Origin: Candidatus Sulfuricurvum sp. RIFRC-1
GTDB lineage: Bacteria; Campylobacterota; Campylobacteria; Campylobacterales; Sulfurimonadaceae
Direction of reading: 5' to 3'
NCBI RefSeq assembly: GCF_000310245.1
Contig: NC_020505.1
Coordinates: forward strand, 62,001-126,000
DNA: 64,000 bases
The position numbers and the translations under genes are program-made. Positions 16,950-28,082 of this stretch are shown one piece after another. Positions within the stretch are counted from its first letter, which is position 1. Every line of letters begins with the position of its first letter. The notes beneath the pieces are model-generated. The model ran no database searches, had not been told where the DNA came from, and worked only from the letters and a program-made list of their open reading frames with translations.

Positions 16950-17473
16950 AAGTCCTAATGTTACACGGATGGGGCGGATCGGATGACCCTCATTGGCAGG
17001 CATGGCTCTCTGGTGAGATCGCGAAAAACTATGGCACCGTCAGCTTCCCTCTTCTGGATAACCCCCATTTCCCGAGTAAAAATCGCTGGATGAAACAGAT
17101 CAAATCGATCCTGAGTGATTTTCAGCCCGACGTCGTTATTTGTCATTCACTTGCTAATATTGCTTGGTTTCATCTATGCAATGAAGGCGAGATTGCTTCA
17201 GTAAAACGGCTTTTATTGGTTGCTCCTCCGAAGCTGACGTGTGAAATCGAGACACTCAAAACTTTTTTCCCGCTCGAAGCCCCTAAAAACCTGTTTGCCG
17301 AAGAGGCACTATTGGTCACATCGACCAATGATCCCTATATGAGCACAGAAGAGGCTTTATCGCTTCAAAAGGCTCTGGGGATAGAGATGAGGGTGATTGA
17401 GGATGCCGGACACATTAACACTGCTTCAGGGTTTGGAGAGTGGCCCTGGGTCAAAGAGTGGGTATTGCAATGA
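16943..17473 (+). CDS. RBBP9/YdeN-type serine hydrolase
   Basis: A 176-residue alpha/beta hydrolase of the RBBP9 (DUF1234-like) group. The start [17 protein letters not shown] is typical. The nucleophile is Ser69 in VICHSLAN, the acid is in TSTNDPYM, and the catalytic His is in [16 protein letters not shown]. The natural substrate is unknown for the family. It overlaps dxr by 7 bases and tsaD by 4 bases, so it is inside the cdsA-dxr-tsaD operon. The link to tRNA modification or isoprenoids is probably positional only. Confidence 0.85.
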   Translation: MLKVLMLHGWGGSDDPHWQAWLSGEIAKNYGTVSFPLLDNPHFPSKNRWMKQIKSILSDFQPDVVICHSLANIAWFHLCNEGEIASVKRLLLVAPPKLTCEIETLKTFFPLEAPKNLFAEEALLVTSTNDPYMSTEEALSLQKALGIEMRVIEDAGHINTASGFGEWPWVKEWVLQ

Positions 17474-18447
17474 TCCTCAGTATTGAAAGCAGCTGTGATG
17501 ACAGTTCAATTGCAATAACAGAGATTGCAACCAAAAAACTGGTCTATCATAAGAAAATTTCTCAAGAGTTAGAACATTCAGTGTACGGTGGAGTCGTCCC
17601 CGAACTCGCCAGCCGTTTGCACGCTGAAGCATTGCCCCGTATTTTGGCGGAGTGCGAGCCGTGGTTCGATCAGCTCAAAGCGATTGCCGTCACCAATGAA
17701 CCGGGATTGGGTGTAACGCTGATCGAGGGGGTTACGATGGCAAAAGCGCTTAGTATCTCTTTGGATATCCCGATACTTCCGATCAACCATCTCAAAGGGC
17801 ATATTTATTCCCTCTTTATAGAGAAAGAGGCGATTTTACCGATCACCGTTTTACTCGTTTCCGGTGGTCATACTCAGTTAATAGAAGTTAAATCGTATAC
17901 TGAGATGGAGACGATCGCTACTACTATGGATGACAGTTACGGGGAGAGTTTCGATAAAGTGGCGAAAATGATGGCGTTAGGGTATCCAGGAGGGCCGTTG
18001 ATTGAACAGTTGGCCCACAGTGGTGATTCGAGTAAAGTGAGCTTTACCGTCCCATTATGGCAATCTCCGCTGATAGCGTTCAGCTATTCAGGACTCAAAA
18101 ATCAAGTGCGCCTTGCGATAGAAGCCAATGGTGTTGCTGCCTATCCCGATATCGCGAGCGCTTTTCAGAAAACGGCAACCGAACACCTGCTTCAAAAACT
18201 CAAAAAGTATTTTAAATCCCATCCGCCAAAACGTTTTGCGATTGTCGGAGGGGCGAGTGCAAATCTTTACCTCAGAGAGAATATCACAAAAATACTCGCC
18301 CCCTATAAAGCCGAATTACTCCTTGCAGAATTAAAATTTTGTTCCGATAATGCAGCTATGATCGGACGCGCGGCAATTGAGGCATATGTCTTAGGAGCAA
18401 TGCAACCTTATAATAGCATTGCGATCAATCCCCGTTGTAAACTGTGA
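17470..18447 (+). CDS. tsaD: tRNA N6-threonylcarbamoyladenosine transferase TsaD
   Basis: A 325-residue Kae1/TsaD protein. It transfers the threonylcarbamoyl group to A37 of ANN-decoding tRNAs together with TsaB and TsaE (not in the window). The N-terminus [12 protein letters not shown] is the family signature. The metal-binding HxxxH is His107 and His111 in NHLKGH. The ASKH-type nucleotide motifs VSGGHTQL and VGGASAN are present. The ATG overlaps the hydrolase stop (ATGA). An earlier in-frame start at 17440 was rejected because it adds residues before the conserved MILSIESS. Confidence 0.95.
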   Translation: MILSIESSCDDSSIAITEIATKKLVYHKKISQELEHSVYGGVVPELASRLHAEALPRILAECEPWFDQLKAIAVTNEPGLGVTLIEGVTMAKALSISLDIPILPINHLKGHIYSLFIEKEAILPITVLLVSGGHTQLIEVKSYTEMETIATTMDDSYGESFDKVAKMMALGYPGGPLIEQLAHSGDSSKVSFTVPLWQSPLIAFSYSGLKNQVRLAIEANGVAAYPDIASAFQKTATEHLLQKLKKYFKSHPPKRFAIVGGASANLYLRENITKILAPYKAELLLAELKFCSDNAAMIGRAAIEAYVLGAMQPYNSIAINPRCKL

Positions 18448-18550
18448 AATAGCTTAAGTCAAAACACCTCTTTCATAATTCAGAGTCAAATTATCCGATT
18501 TAAAATATACTTCCCACATAAAATAAAACAACACAAAAGAAGGAGCCAAT

Positions 18551-19054
18551 ATGGCAACGACTAAATTCAAGGGTACTGACGTAGAACTTTTAGGAAACAC
18601 TGTAAATGTAGGGGATAAAGCACCTGAAGTTACGGTTGTTAATTCAGCAGGTCTTGGTGATGTTACCGTAGGTGGCGCACAAGGTAAAAAACAACTTATT
18701 ATTGTTGTTCCGTCATTGGATACAGGTGTATGTGCGACTGAAACACGTAACTTCAATGCAAAAGCTGCTGGTCTTAAAGACGTTATCACTACAATCGTAT
18801 CTCTTGACCTTCCGTTCGCAGCAGGGCGTTTTTGCCAAGCAGAAGGAATTGACAATTTGACAGTATGTTCAGATTTCCGTAACAAAGATTTCGCAAACGC
18901 GTATGGTGTATTACTTGGCGGTTCTGTTCTTGCAGGTGTAACATGCCGCGCAATCTTCGCAGTAAACGAAGAGGGTGTTGTTACTTACAAAGAAATCGTC
19001 CCTGAAATCACTGAAGAGCCAAACTACGAAGCTGCATTGGCTGCCGTAGCATAA
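18551..19054 (+). CDS. tpx: Thiol peroxidase (atypical 2-Cys peroxiredoxin)
   Basis: A 167-residue Tpx. The peroxidatic Cys61 lies in PSLDTGVCATETRNFN and the resolving Cys95 in GRFCQAEGI, the positions usual for Tpx. It reduces hydrogen peroxide and lipid peroxides with thioredoxin. A strong AAGGAG ribosome site sits before ATG and a terminator hairpin follows at once, so it is a single-gene unit. The 103-base gap after tsaD contains AT-rich promoter-like DNA. Confidence 0.95.
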   Translation: MATTKFKGTDVELLGNTVNVGDKAPEVTVVNSAGLGDVTVGGAQGKKQLIIVVPSLDTGVCATETRNFNAKAAGLKDVITTIVSLDLPFAAGRFCQAEGIDNLTVCSDFRNKDFANAYGVLLGGSVLAGVTCRAIFAVNEEGVVTYKEIVPEITEEPNYEAALAAVA

Positions 19055-19060
19055 GTTCTT

Positions 19061-19085
19061 ATTCTCTCCCTATGGAGAGAATTTT
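19061..19085 (+). terminator. Intrinsic terminator after tpx
   Basis: A 9-base perfect stem, ATTCTCTCC / GGAGAGAAT, with a CTAT loop is followed by TTT. It starts seven bases after the tpx stop, between convergent tpx and the AMIN gene. Confidence 0.75.
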
Positions 19086-19105
19086 CTTCCTTCTCAAATC
19101 TTCTT

Positions 19106-19723
19106 CTATTTACACGTAATACTAATCAACTCACCCGTTTTATTGAGCGCATAATTGTAACGACCATCAAGGGTAATCGTCGCACGGGCGAATTTGCCGT
19201 GATTTCCTAATGATACACTGAGATAGGGGGCTGAATTAAGTTCTTGTTGCGTCGATTGAAAAACCGCATCATGTTTGAAATCTAGGACAATACGGTTTGG
19301 ACTGCTTAAAACAAAATGGCGTACCAAAGGATCGGTTGTTTTGATGGCAAGGTATTTTCCTTTGGTATCAAAGCGTATAAATCCAAAGTTAGCCGAGGAA
19401 GCACTATTATGACTGAATGAAGGTGTTGTAGCAGCGTTACTGGATTGAGATATGGTAAGAGAACGGTGCCAGTCGATACTTTGATCTATCTGCATTTTTT
19501 GCTTTTCGATACTTCCATCGATGTTTTGAATGGTAAACGTGACCTCTTTTAAAATACGGGCCTGATTGGGCAGGGTATAACTGACACTGCTTAGCTTGGG
19601 TTTGGTATCGGGGATGTTGGAGGATACTGTTTGCATTTCAGAGGGCTTTGCCGCAAAAAAAGGATTTTCACGCGCAACTAAGGGGGAAAGGAGCAAAAGA
19701 GAGAGGAAAAGTGAACGTTTCAT
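19106..19723 (-). CDS. AMIN domain periplasmic protein
   Basis: About 205 residues. A signal peptide of about 18 residues (KRSLFLSLLLLSPLVA) is followed by a low-complexity Ser/Thr/Asn linker (about 80-110). A C-terminal AMIN domain contains VLSSPNRIVLDFKHDAV and ATITLDGRYNY. AMIN domains direct periplasmic proteins to the division site or peptidoglycan. It is downstream of an FtsB-like gene, which supports a cell-envelope role. The start at 19723 was chosen over 19735 because GGGAG lies five bases ahead of it. Confidence 0.78.
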   Translation of the reverse strand: MKRSLFLSLLLLSPLVARENPFFAAKPSEMQTVSSNIPDTKPKLSSVSYTLPNQARILKEVTFTIQNIDGSIEKQKMQIDQSIDWHRSLTISQSSNAATTPSFSHNSASSANFGFIRFDTKGKYLAIKTTDPLVRHFVLSSPNRIVLDFKHDAVFQSTQQELNSAPYLSVSLGNHGKFARATITLDGRYNYALNKTGELISITCK

Positions 19724-19737
19724 ATAATCTCCCATGG

Positions 19738-20021
19738 TTACTGTGAATCAGCATCTAGCTCTTTAAGCTCAAAATATTGCTTTTGCAAAGCAGCATTTTC
19801 AGCTTTAAGGCGTTCGATATCTTCACTCAAATAATCTTGGTGCTCTTCTAAATCGAGAAGAACACTCAGTGAGTTGTTCCCGAAAAAGATGAATCCCATA
19901 TAAACACCGACAACGAGAACAATCCCTGAAGCAAGGAGAAACTTGTGCGTTGGGAGACCGAAATAACGCTCACTTAAGCTCTCTTTTTCCTCGCCTATCA
20001 GTAATTGATCATCGTGTTGCA

Positions 20022-20022
<1 letters not shown>
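19738..20022 (-). CDS. FtsB/DivIC-like septum formation initiator protein
   Basis: A 94-residue bitopic membrane protein. It has a short cytoplasmic N-terminus (about 26 residues), one membrane helix (about 28-48) and a periplasmic coiled coil (about 55-90) rich in Leu, Glu and Lys. This layout is that of FtsB/DivIC, which links FtsL and FtsQ in the divisome. It starts on the last base of the eno stop region, and an AMIN protein follows. The family call rests on layout and gene order. Confidence 0.75.
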
Positions 20023-22327
<2,305 letters not shown>

Positions 22328-22501
22328 GCTGTGCTCTCCTGAGACTAATATGTTTTAAAATTACGTCATAATATGACAAATTGAAATATATTTAAAATAT
22401 ATGGCAAATTGCAATATTAATAATTCGCATTCTGGAATAGAGATATTTTAGCGTTATTTGGTTAAAATTTAATTGATTTGTCATTATGAATAGGATTTTA
22501 A

Positions 22502-23365
22502 GTGAAAAAAATGGTGATTGCCCACTCCCCCGATGCTGATGATATCTTTATGTATTACGCCATCAAATTCGGTTGGGTGACGAAAGAAAATACTTTTTTT
22601 GACAATATCGCTTTGGATATTGAAACCCTTAACACCGAAGCGTTAAAAGGGACATACGATATCAGTGCGATTAGTTTCGGACTCTACCCTCATATCCGGA
22701 ATGATTACGCATTGCTTCGAACAGCGGTGAGTTTTGGTCAAGGTTATGGCCCTAAACTGATCCGCAAACGTGAAACGGTTCTAAAAAAGCGCTTCAAAGT
22801 TGCTCTCAGCGGAAAATATACCACTAATGCGTTGCTCTTTCGGATAGCCTATCCCGATGCGAAAATCGTTTATATGAATTTTTTAGAGATTGAGCAAGCG
22901 GTATTAGACGGGGTCGTCGATGCGGGTGTTTTAATCCATGAATCTATTTTGGGATACGATGAGTCACTCGAAGTGGAGCGCGAGCTTTGGGATATATGGT
23001 GTGAACTCTCCGGCGGTGATTTACCACTTCCTTTGGGAGGGATGGCCATTCGCCGATCACTTCCGATTACTTCGGCTATTTCGTATGAGAATCTTTTAAC
23101 CAAAGCGGTACAAATTGCTCGTGATCACAAAGAGAACCTTTCTAAAATGTTGATGGAACGTAATCTCGTCCGCATTGATGCTCCGACACTGGAAAAATAT
23201 CTCGAACTTTACGCCAATGACGAATCTATTACCCTCAATGAAACACAATATAAGGCAATCGAACTCTTATTTAACCTTGGATATAAACACGGCTTTTTTG
23301 ACGCTGCAATTAATCCGAGAGATTTTATGATCCCACTCGAATACACCGAATTGAGGTACTCGTAA
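22502..23365 (+). CDS. mqnD: 1,4-dihydroxy-6-naphthoate synthase (futalosine menaquinone pathway)
   Basis: A 287-residue MqnD of the periplasmic-binding-protein fold. It starts AHSPDADDIFMYYAI and contains ISAISFGLYPHI, GPKLIRKR, LIHESIL and GGDLPLPLGGMAIRR, which are characteristic. It cleaves the cyclic futalosine product to 1,4-dihydroxy-6-naphthoate. Campylobacterota use this pathway instead of Men enzymes. GTG start with AGGA about eight bases ahead. It abuts fliQ by zero bases, so the operon mixes quinone, flagellar and cell-wall genes. Confidence 0.92.
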   Translation: MKKMVIAHSPDADDIFMYYAIKFGWVTKENTFFDNIALDIETLNTEALKGTYDISAISFGLYPHIRNDYALLRTAVSFGQGYGPKLIRKRETVLKKRFKVALSGKYTTNALLFRIAYPDAKIVYMNFLEIEQAVLDGVVDAGVLIHESILGYDESLEVERELWDIWCELSGGDLPLPLGGMAIRRSLPITSAISYENLLTKAVQIARDHKENLSKMLMERNLVRIDAPTLEKYLELYANDESITLNETQYKAIELLFNLGYKHGFFDAAINPRDFMIPLEYTELRYS

Positions 23366-23635
23366 ATGATGCAGTCGGAGTTGATCGGTTTGGGGATTGA
23401 GACGTTTAAAATTGCTCTCATTTTATCGCTGCCCGCACTGCTGGTCGGGATGTTTTTGGGGCTTGCGGTCAGTATTTTTCAGGCAACAACACAGATCAAT
23501 GAGATGACCCTCAGCTTTATCCCTAAAATTATCGGGATTGTTGTCGTCATTATTCTGACTATGCCGTGGATGATGAACGAAATGCAGGACTTCACGATTC
23601 GTATCTTTAATATGATTCCGACCTTTATGCAATGA
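23366..23635 (+). CDS. fliQ: Flagellar export apparatus protein FliQ
   Basis: An 89-residue protein with two membrane helices (about 14-38 and 52-75) and the FliQ pattern ALPALLVGMFLGLAVSIFQA...INEMTLSFIPKI. It is part of the FliPQR export gate of the flagellar type III system. The start directly follows the mqnD stop, and the end overlaps murB by 4 bases. No other flagellar gene is nearby, as is common in Campylobacterota, where flagellar genes are scattered. Confidence 0.94.
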   Translation: MMQSELIGLGIETFKIALILSLPALLVGMFLGLAVSIFQATTQINEMTLSFIPKIIGIVVVIILTMPWMMNEMQDFTIRIFNMIPTFMQ

Positions 23636-24429
23636 ATACGAAGCGTATAGATTTTTCCAAATTCAGTTCTATTCGTATCGGCCCAATAGTCGAAGTTGCA
23701 CTCATCGAAAATGATGTTGTTCCGCAGGGGCATTTTATCGTCGGTTCTGCTAATAATGTTCTTATTTCCCCAACCCCGCCACCGCTTATGACCCTCTCTA
23801 AAGAGTACGATTTTATCGCTCTTGAAACAGATGGTCTCCATATCGGTGCCGCTACGCCGGGGGGACGTGTTGTGTCGTTTTGCAAAAAGAATGATATTGC
23901 CCATTTTGAGTACCTCTCTAAACTCCCGGGAACCCTCGGCGGTATGCTTAAAATGAATGCAGGACTCAAAGAGTATGAGATATTTAATTATCTCATTGCA
24001 ATCCGTACCCAGAGCGGCTGGAAACAAAAAAGCGAAATCGAATACGGCTATCGTAAAACTTCTATCGATGAAGTGGTATTCGAAGCGGTTTTCGAAGCAC
24101 AAAACGGATATTCTGCCGAGCGATATGAGATGTTCGCACAGATGCGTTCCAATCAACCGAATGATCCGAGTGCCGGAAGCTGTTTTAAAAATCCTCCGGG
24201 TGATTATGCCGGACGCCTTATCGAAGCGGTGGGGTTAAAAGGTCAGCGTGTCGGTGCTATGGCTTTTAGTGAAGTTCATGCCAATTTTCTCGTCAATATG
24301 GGCGGAGGTACTTTTGCGGATGCCTTGTCTTTAATACATGAAGCGCAAACACGGGCAAAAACAGCATTTGACCTGGACTTACAATGTGAAGTTGTGATCA
24401 TTGATTGTGAAAATATGACGAAAAAATAA
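23632..24429 (+). CDS. murB: UDP-N-acetylenolpyruvoylglucosamine reductase
   Basis: A 265-residue type II-like short MurB, FAD-linked. It reduces UDP-GlcNAc-enolpyruvate to UDP-MurNAc in peptidoglycan synthesis. Visible motifs are the FAD region LPGTLGGMLKMNAG, the tail-like RSNQPNDPSAGSCFKNP that holds the catalytic Ser, and the C-terminal EVHANFLVN. Length fits the compact epsilonproteobacterial form. It ends the mqnD-fliQ-murB operon. Confidence 0.93.
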   Translation: MNTKRIDFSKFSSIRIGPIVEVALIENDVVPQGHFIVGSANNVLISPTPPPLMTLSKEYDFIALETDGLHIGAATPGGRVVSFCKKNDIAHFEYLSKLPGTLGGMLKMNAGLKEYEIFNYLIAIRTQSGWKQKSEIEYGYRKTSIDEVVFEAVFEAQNGYSAERYEMFAQMRSNQPNDPSAGSCFKNPPGDYAGRLIEAVGLKGQRVGAMAFSEVHANFLVNMGGGTFADALSLIHEAQTRAKTAFDLDLQCEVVIIDCENMTKK

Positions 24430-24438
24430 TCTATTCTA

Positions 24439-24472
24439 TTGACTTTAGTCGTCACAGGTGTTAAAATGACGA
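24439..24472 (+). promoter_or_regulatory. Sigma-70-type promoter with inverted repeat bracketing the -10
   Basis: TTGACT (24439-24444), a 17-base spacer and TAAAAT (24462-24467) form a good sigma-70 promoter. TCGTCA (24449-24454) and TGACGA (24467-24472) are perfect 6-base arms around the -10 element with 12 bases between. A second small repeat, GACTTTAGTC, overlaps the -35. This looks like an operator for the following helix-turn-helix gene or another regulator. Confidence 0.55.
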
Positions 24473-24506
24473 TGAAATTCTAGATTGAAAAGGATTTAAA
24501 CATACA

Positions 24507-25157
24507 ATGACCGTTAGTTATATCCGTCCCGATAAAGATTTCGATGGTGTTTATGAACAGCTTAAATTGATTAATGGTTATGCTGATCAAAAAAAGATTG
24601 CGATTCAAGAAGAGTTTGTGGATCAAACATCTCAAAATAAACGGCTCAGTGAACGGCATGAAGTAGTCCGTTTTTTCCGATCCTTGGATGGCGATACTTT
24701 GATCGTTTATGATACATGGACATTGAGCAGCTACATCGAAGATGTCGTTCAAATGTTTAGTTGTCTCCTTAAAAATAATAATACAATCCATTTTGTCAAA
24801 CCGGGCGTGATAATCGACCGCAAAAGTGATACAATGGTTGTCTTAGGTCTTATCGATCAGCTCCGTCAGGTGCTTCAAGATGATGCCAAAAAAGGGATCG
24901 GCCGTCCGCGCGGATCTAAATCATCGTCAAAATTTGATAGGTATTTGGAGCAGATTATCGATTTGTTGAAAAAACGGCGCAGTGTAAGTGAGATCGCACG
25001 TATCTTAGGAGTGAGTCGAAGCTCTCTCAAAGATTACATCGAATCGCGTGAACTTAAAGAGGTAGTGAGTGGTGTCATCGGTATCGGAGACGATACGGAT
25101 GCGGAAGCAACGGTGATTGGAACGATTCAGTGTCCAATCGATGAATCAACTATATGA
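24507..25157 (+). CDS. Serine-recombinase-like regulator lacking the catalytic serine
   Basis: A 216-residue protein with a resolvase/invertase-like N-terminal domain (about 1-120). It has a DTLIVYDTWTLS strand-helix and a C-terminal Hin-type DNA-binding part: GRPRGSKSSSKFDRYLEQI, then RRSVSEIARILGVSRSSLKDYI (about 150-175). In active enzymes the first strand reads Y-x-R-x-S. Here it is SYIRPDKDF, with no Ser at the nucleophile place, so it probably cannot recombine DNA and may act as a transcription regulator. It lies 13 bases ahead of ccoG, and its own promoter contains inverted repeats. The role is inference. Confidence 0.72.
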   Translation: MTVSYIRPDKDFDGVYEQLKLINGYADQKKIAIQEEFVDQTSQNKRLSERHEVVRFFRSLDGDTLIVYDTWTLSSYIEDVVQMFSCLLKNNNTIHFVKPGVIIDRKSDTMVVLGLIDQLRQVLQDDAKKGIGRPRGSKSSSKFDRYLEQIIDLLKKRRSVSEIARILGVSRSSLKDYIESRELKEVVSGVIGIGDDTDAEATVIGTIQCPIDESTI

Positions 25158-25170
25158 TGGAGGTCGTATG

Positions 25171-26613
25171 ATGAGTGAAGAGACAGTGTCCCCAAAAGGA
25201 AAAGAGTATTTGTCGGGGTGGACCCCGTGGCGTATTATGCGGTATTGGTTTTATGGCCTTGTAACCATTTTTGCATTGGCAGTGCCATGGATTACCATCG
25301 AGGGAAATCACCTTTTCTTACTTAGCTTTGATAAATTGAAACTCCATTTGATGTTTATTCAATTTGATATGCAAGAGCTTTATTTGATGCCGTTTTTGCT
25401 CATGATCTTGTTTATCGGGGTATTCGGAATTACCGTATTGGGCGGGCGGGTTTTCTGCGGATGGATGTGTCCCCAAACCATTTTCCGTGTCGTTTACCGT
25501 GATTTGATCGAAACAAAATTGCTGGGTCTTCGCAAACGTATTAAAAACAAACAACAAGAACCGGATTATTCTAAGTTTGAAAATAAAGTAAAACGATTAG
25601 TAGGCATTCTCCTTTGGACAGGATTGTCATTTATTGCTGCGGCCGATCTGATGTGGTATTTTGTACCGCCGGAAGATTTCTTTGCCTATATTCAAAATCC
25701 GATGGAACATACGGTATTGATGGGATCGATTATCGGGATTGTTTTATTCTTGGTCTATGACATTATTTTCTTGCAAGAGAATTTTTGTGTCTACGTCTGC
25801 CCTTATTCACGTATCCAATCGGTTTTATACGATGATGATACCGTTATGGCAATTTATAACCCGAATCGCGGTGGAGATATCTACGACGAGCATAAAGAGA
25901 AAATGTTTATCAAACAAAAAGATCTGCTTGCGGTAAATAGCCATGCGGAATGCACTACCTGTGAGAGTTGTGTGAGCGTTTGTCCTACCCATATTGATAT
26001 TCGTAAAGGGCTTCAGTTAGAGTGTATCAACTGTCTGGAGTGTGTTGATGCGTGTACTGAAGTTATGGGTAAACTCGGTAAAGCGAGCCTTGTAGAGTGG
26101 TCAAGTGAAAAAGAGACCCTTTATATGAAAGGTAAAACGGACTATTTCCGTCCGAAAATCTTGGGTTATGTTGCTATCTTAATTATTGTTAGTGTTATAT
26201 TGGGAATGATGGGAAGTGAAAAAGAGTATATGCTCCTCAACATCAACAAAGAGAACCGTTTGTATTCTGTTCATCAAAATGATGAGGGTAAAGTGCAGGT
26301 TGATAACGCCTATACCTTTTTGTTGCAAAATACGCTAAACGAAGATCATGAATACTATTTCAATATCGTTGCTCCTGAGGGAATGGAAGGAAAAATTAAA
26401 ATCGCTCAGCCGGAAAAACCGTTCAAAGTTAAACCGGGCGTCGTTAAGAAAAAAGTAGTGGTTCTTTATACGGATGAAGTGCTTGTGAATGATGATCGTA
26501 AAGATACGGTTATTCCGATCACGATTAATGCGTATGCGGTGGATGCGAAAGATAAAGTGGCGGTAACACGTCAGTCGACGTTTACTTTCCCGCGAGCGGA
26601 TATGCTCAAATAA
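25171..26613 (+). CDS. ccoG: Cytochrome c oxidase accessory protein CcoG (FixG/RdxA)
   Basis: About 480 residues. It has several membrane helices, a CGWMCPQTIFR motif (Cys96 and Cys100), CVYVCPYSRIQ, then a soluble ferredoxin-like region CTTCESCVSVCP and CINCLECVDAC. A C-terminal Ig-like FixG_C domain ends the protein. CcoG reduces copper for assembly of cbb3 oxidase. GGAGG at 25159-25163 gives seven-base spacing to the ATG at 25171; the ATG at 25168 is also possible. No ccoNOPQ genes are in the window. It follows the recombinase-like regulator, which may control it. Confidence 0.93.
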   Translation: MSEETVSPKGKEYLSGWTPWRIMRYWFYGLVTIFALAVPWITIEGNHLFLLSFDKLKLHLMFIQFDMQELYLMPFLLMILFIGVFGITVLGGRVFCGWMCPQTIFRVVYRDLIETKLLGLRKRIKNKQQEPDYSKFENKVKRLVGILLWTGLSFIAAADLMWYFVPPEDFFAYIQNPMEHTVLMGSIIGIVLFLVYDIIFLQENFCVYVCPYSRIQSVLYDDDTVMAIYNPNRGGDIYDEHKEKMFIKQKDLLAVNSHAECTTCESCVSVCPTHIDIRKGLQLECINCLECVDACTEVMGKLGKASLVEWSSEKETLYMKGKTDYFRPKILGYVAILIIVSVILGMMGSEKEYMLLNINKENRLYSVHQNDEGKVQVDNAYTFLLQNTLNEDHEYYFNIVAPEGMEGKIKIAQPEKPFKVKPGVVKKKVVVLYTDEVLVNDDRKDTVIPITINAYAVDAKDKVAVTRQSTFTFPRADMLK

Positions 26614-26622
26614 GAGTCTAAT

Positions 26623-26650
26623 GTACTTTTCTGTTTAGTCAGAAAAGTAC
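26623..26650. terminator. Perfect hairpin between convergent ccoG and purM
   Basis: Arms GTACTTTTCTG and CAGAAAAGTAC pair over 11 bases with a TTTAGT loop. It sits in the 55-base convergent gap and can serve either strand. No T-run follows, so it may be a Rho-linked end or an RNA-stability structure rather than a classic terminator. Confidence 0.5.
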
Positions 26651-26668
26651 CAAAAGAAAGAATAGAAA

Positions 26669-27664
26669 TTATACGAGAACTGCTTCGCGTTGACCTACTT
26701 CGAGATGACCGATAACGTATCCATCCGTTGAAGAGAGAACATCCGCTACATCCCCTTCTTTAACAACCAAAATCATCCCCACACCCATATTGAATGCGCG
26801 GAACATCTCGGTACGTTCAACGTGTTGACCGATCAATTCGAAGATAGGTAGAACACGGATAGAAGATTCGGAGATAACGGCACGTAATCCCTCTGGAAGG
26901 ACACGTGGGAAGTTCTCAACAATTCCGCCCCCCGTGATGTGCGCAAGGGCTTGAATCTTATCTTTGAGTGCTTTAAATGTTTTGACATAGATACGTGTCG
27001 GAGTAAGAAGCGTTTCGATGAGAGGTTTTCCCTCAAATTCGTCTTCGAATTTCATTCCCATTTTTTCAAACAACACTTTGCGTGCCAATGAGAATCCGTT
27101 TGAGTGAAGACCCGAACTTGGTAATGCGATGAGGATGTCTCCCGCAGCTACTTTGTTTGAACGGTCAAGTTCGCTTTTTTCTCCGATACCGACGGCAAAG
27201 CCGGCCAAGTCGTAATCATCTGAGTGGTACATCCCCGGCATCTCAGCCGTTTCACCGCCGATAAGGGCACATTCGGCTTGACGGCACCCCTCAGCAATAC
27301 CGCTAACGACGGCAGTAGCGGCAGTGACATCGAGTTTACCGGTTGCGTAATAGTCGAGGAAAAATGAAGGGGTTCCAAAATTACAAATTAAGTCATTGAC
27401 ACACATCGCGACTAAATCGATTCCGACCGTGTTATGAATACCTGAATCAATAGCGAGTTTGAGTTTTGTTCCGACACCGTCTGTTGCGGCGAGCATTACC
27501 GGTTCTCGGTATCCAGAAGGTAGTTCAAACGCACCGGCAAATGATCCGATTCCACCGAGTACACCGGCTATTGCAGTCGATTTAACGAGTGGCTTGATAT
27601 TTTCGACAAAACTGTTACCTGCATCGATATCGACACCGGCGTCTTTGTAGCTGATTTGGCTCAT
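26669..27664 (-). CDS. purM: Phosphoribosylformylglycinamidine cyclo-ligase
   Basis: A 331-residue AIR synthase of purine biosynthesis. It starts ISYKDAGVDIDAGN and has the ATP-binding-fold motifs ATDGVGTKLKLA, GIDLVAMCVNDL and ALIGGETAEMPGMY, plus HITGGGIVENFPRVLP. It closes FGAM to AIR using ATP. The start at 27664 was preferred over 27676 because a GAGGG site lies five bases ahead and the family begins there. It is a lone gene, 57 bases after the DUF2892 gene. Confidence 0.95.
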   Translation of the reverse strand: MSQISYKDAGVDIDAGNSFVENIKPLVKSTAIAGVLGGIGSFAGAFELPSGYREPVMLAATDGVGTKLKLAIDSGIHNTVGIDLVAMCVNDLICNFGTPSFFLDYYATGKLDVTAATAVVSGIAEGCRQAECALIGGETAEMPGMYHSDDYDLAGFAVGIGEKSELDRSNKVAAGDILIALPSSGLHSNGFSLARKVLFEKMGMKFEDEFEGKPLIETLLTPTRIYVKTFKALKDKIQALAHITGGGIVENFPRVLPEGLRAVISESSIRVLPIFELIGQHVERTEMFRAFNMGVGMILVVKEGDVADVLSSTDGYVIGHLEVGQREAVLV

Positions 27665-27721
27665 TAAGTCCCTCATCTGTTGTAATGAGGGAATTATAAC
27701 GAAGGGAGAGTTAGGAGAAGT

Positions 27722-27922
27722 TTATTTTTCGTAACAAGATCCGAAAACTTTTTTGAATGTCCATAATGAAGGGCAAAAATCGGTGATGGCCCATACGATA
27801 ACCATCACAATAACGAGAGTTTGAAGAATCATAGCGTAGAGCAATTGGTTATTGGCAAACAAAAGCATTGCTGCGATTAAGACGATAGCCATTAAAAAGC
27901 GTTGAATTTTTTCAGCACACAT
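27722..27922 (-). CDS. DUF2892-type small membrane protein
   Basis: A 66-residue protein with two membrane helices (about 8-24 and 28-47). A DFCPSLWTFKKVFGSC tail places Cys residues after the second helix, as in DUF2892 (YgaP-type membrane part). Such proteins are common beside rhodanese or sulfur genes, but no such neighbour is present here. A TATAAT element on the minus strand at 27963-27958 probably drives it. Function unknown. Confidence 0.7.
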   Translation of the reverse strand: MCAEKIQRFLMAIVLIAAMLLFANNQLLYAMILQTLVIVMVIVWAITDFCPSLWTFKKVFGSCYEK

Positions 27923-28082
27923 TGTAGCTCCTGAATTAATAAGAATAATTGTTTGAAATTATAGCAAATCAGATCGTGTTAACCTTTAACCTCTGAGTAT
28001 AAATGGAATATTCAAACCTTTTTAATCTCCGCGTGTTACAATCGCTGAAAAATTTCTGTTACCATAAGAAGAGAAACCCTTA

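Noticed and set aside
18454-18885. Minus-strand ORF of 143 codons across tpx
   Set aside because: It is antisense to a clearly conserved tpx gene and reads through its promoter region.
22380-22410. AT-rich palindrome ATATATTT-A-AAATATAT between recA and mqnD
   Set aside because: Low complexity in an AT-rich divergent promoter gap; the symmetry may be chance.
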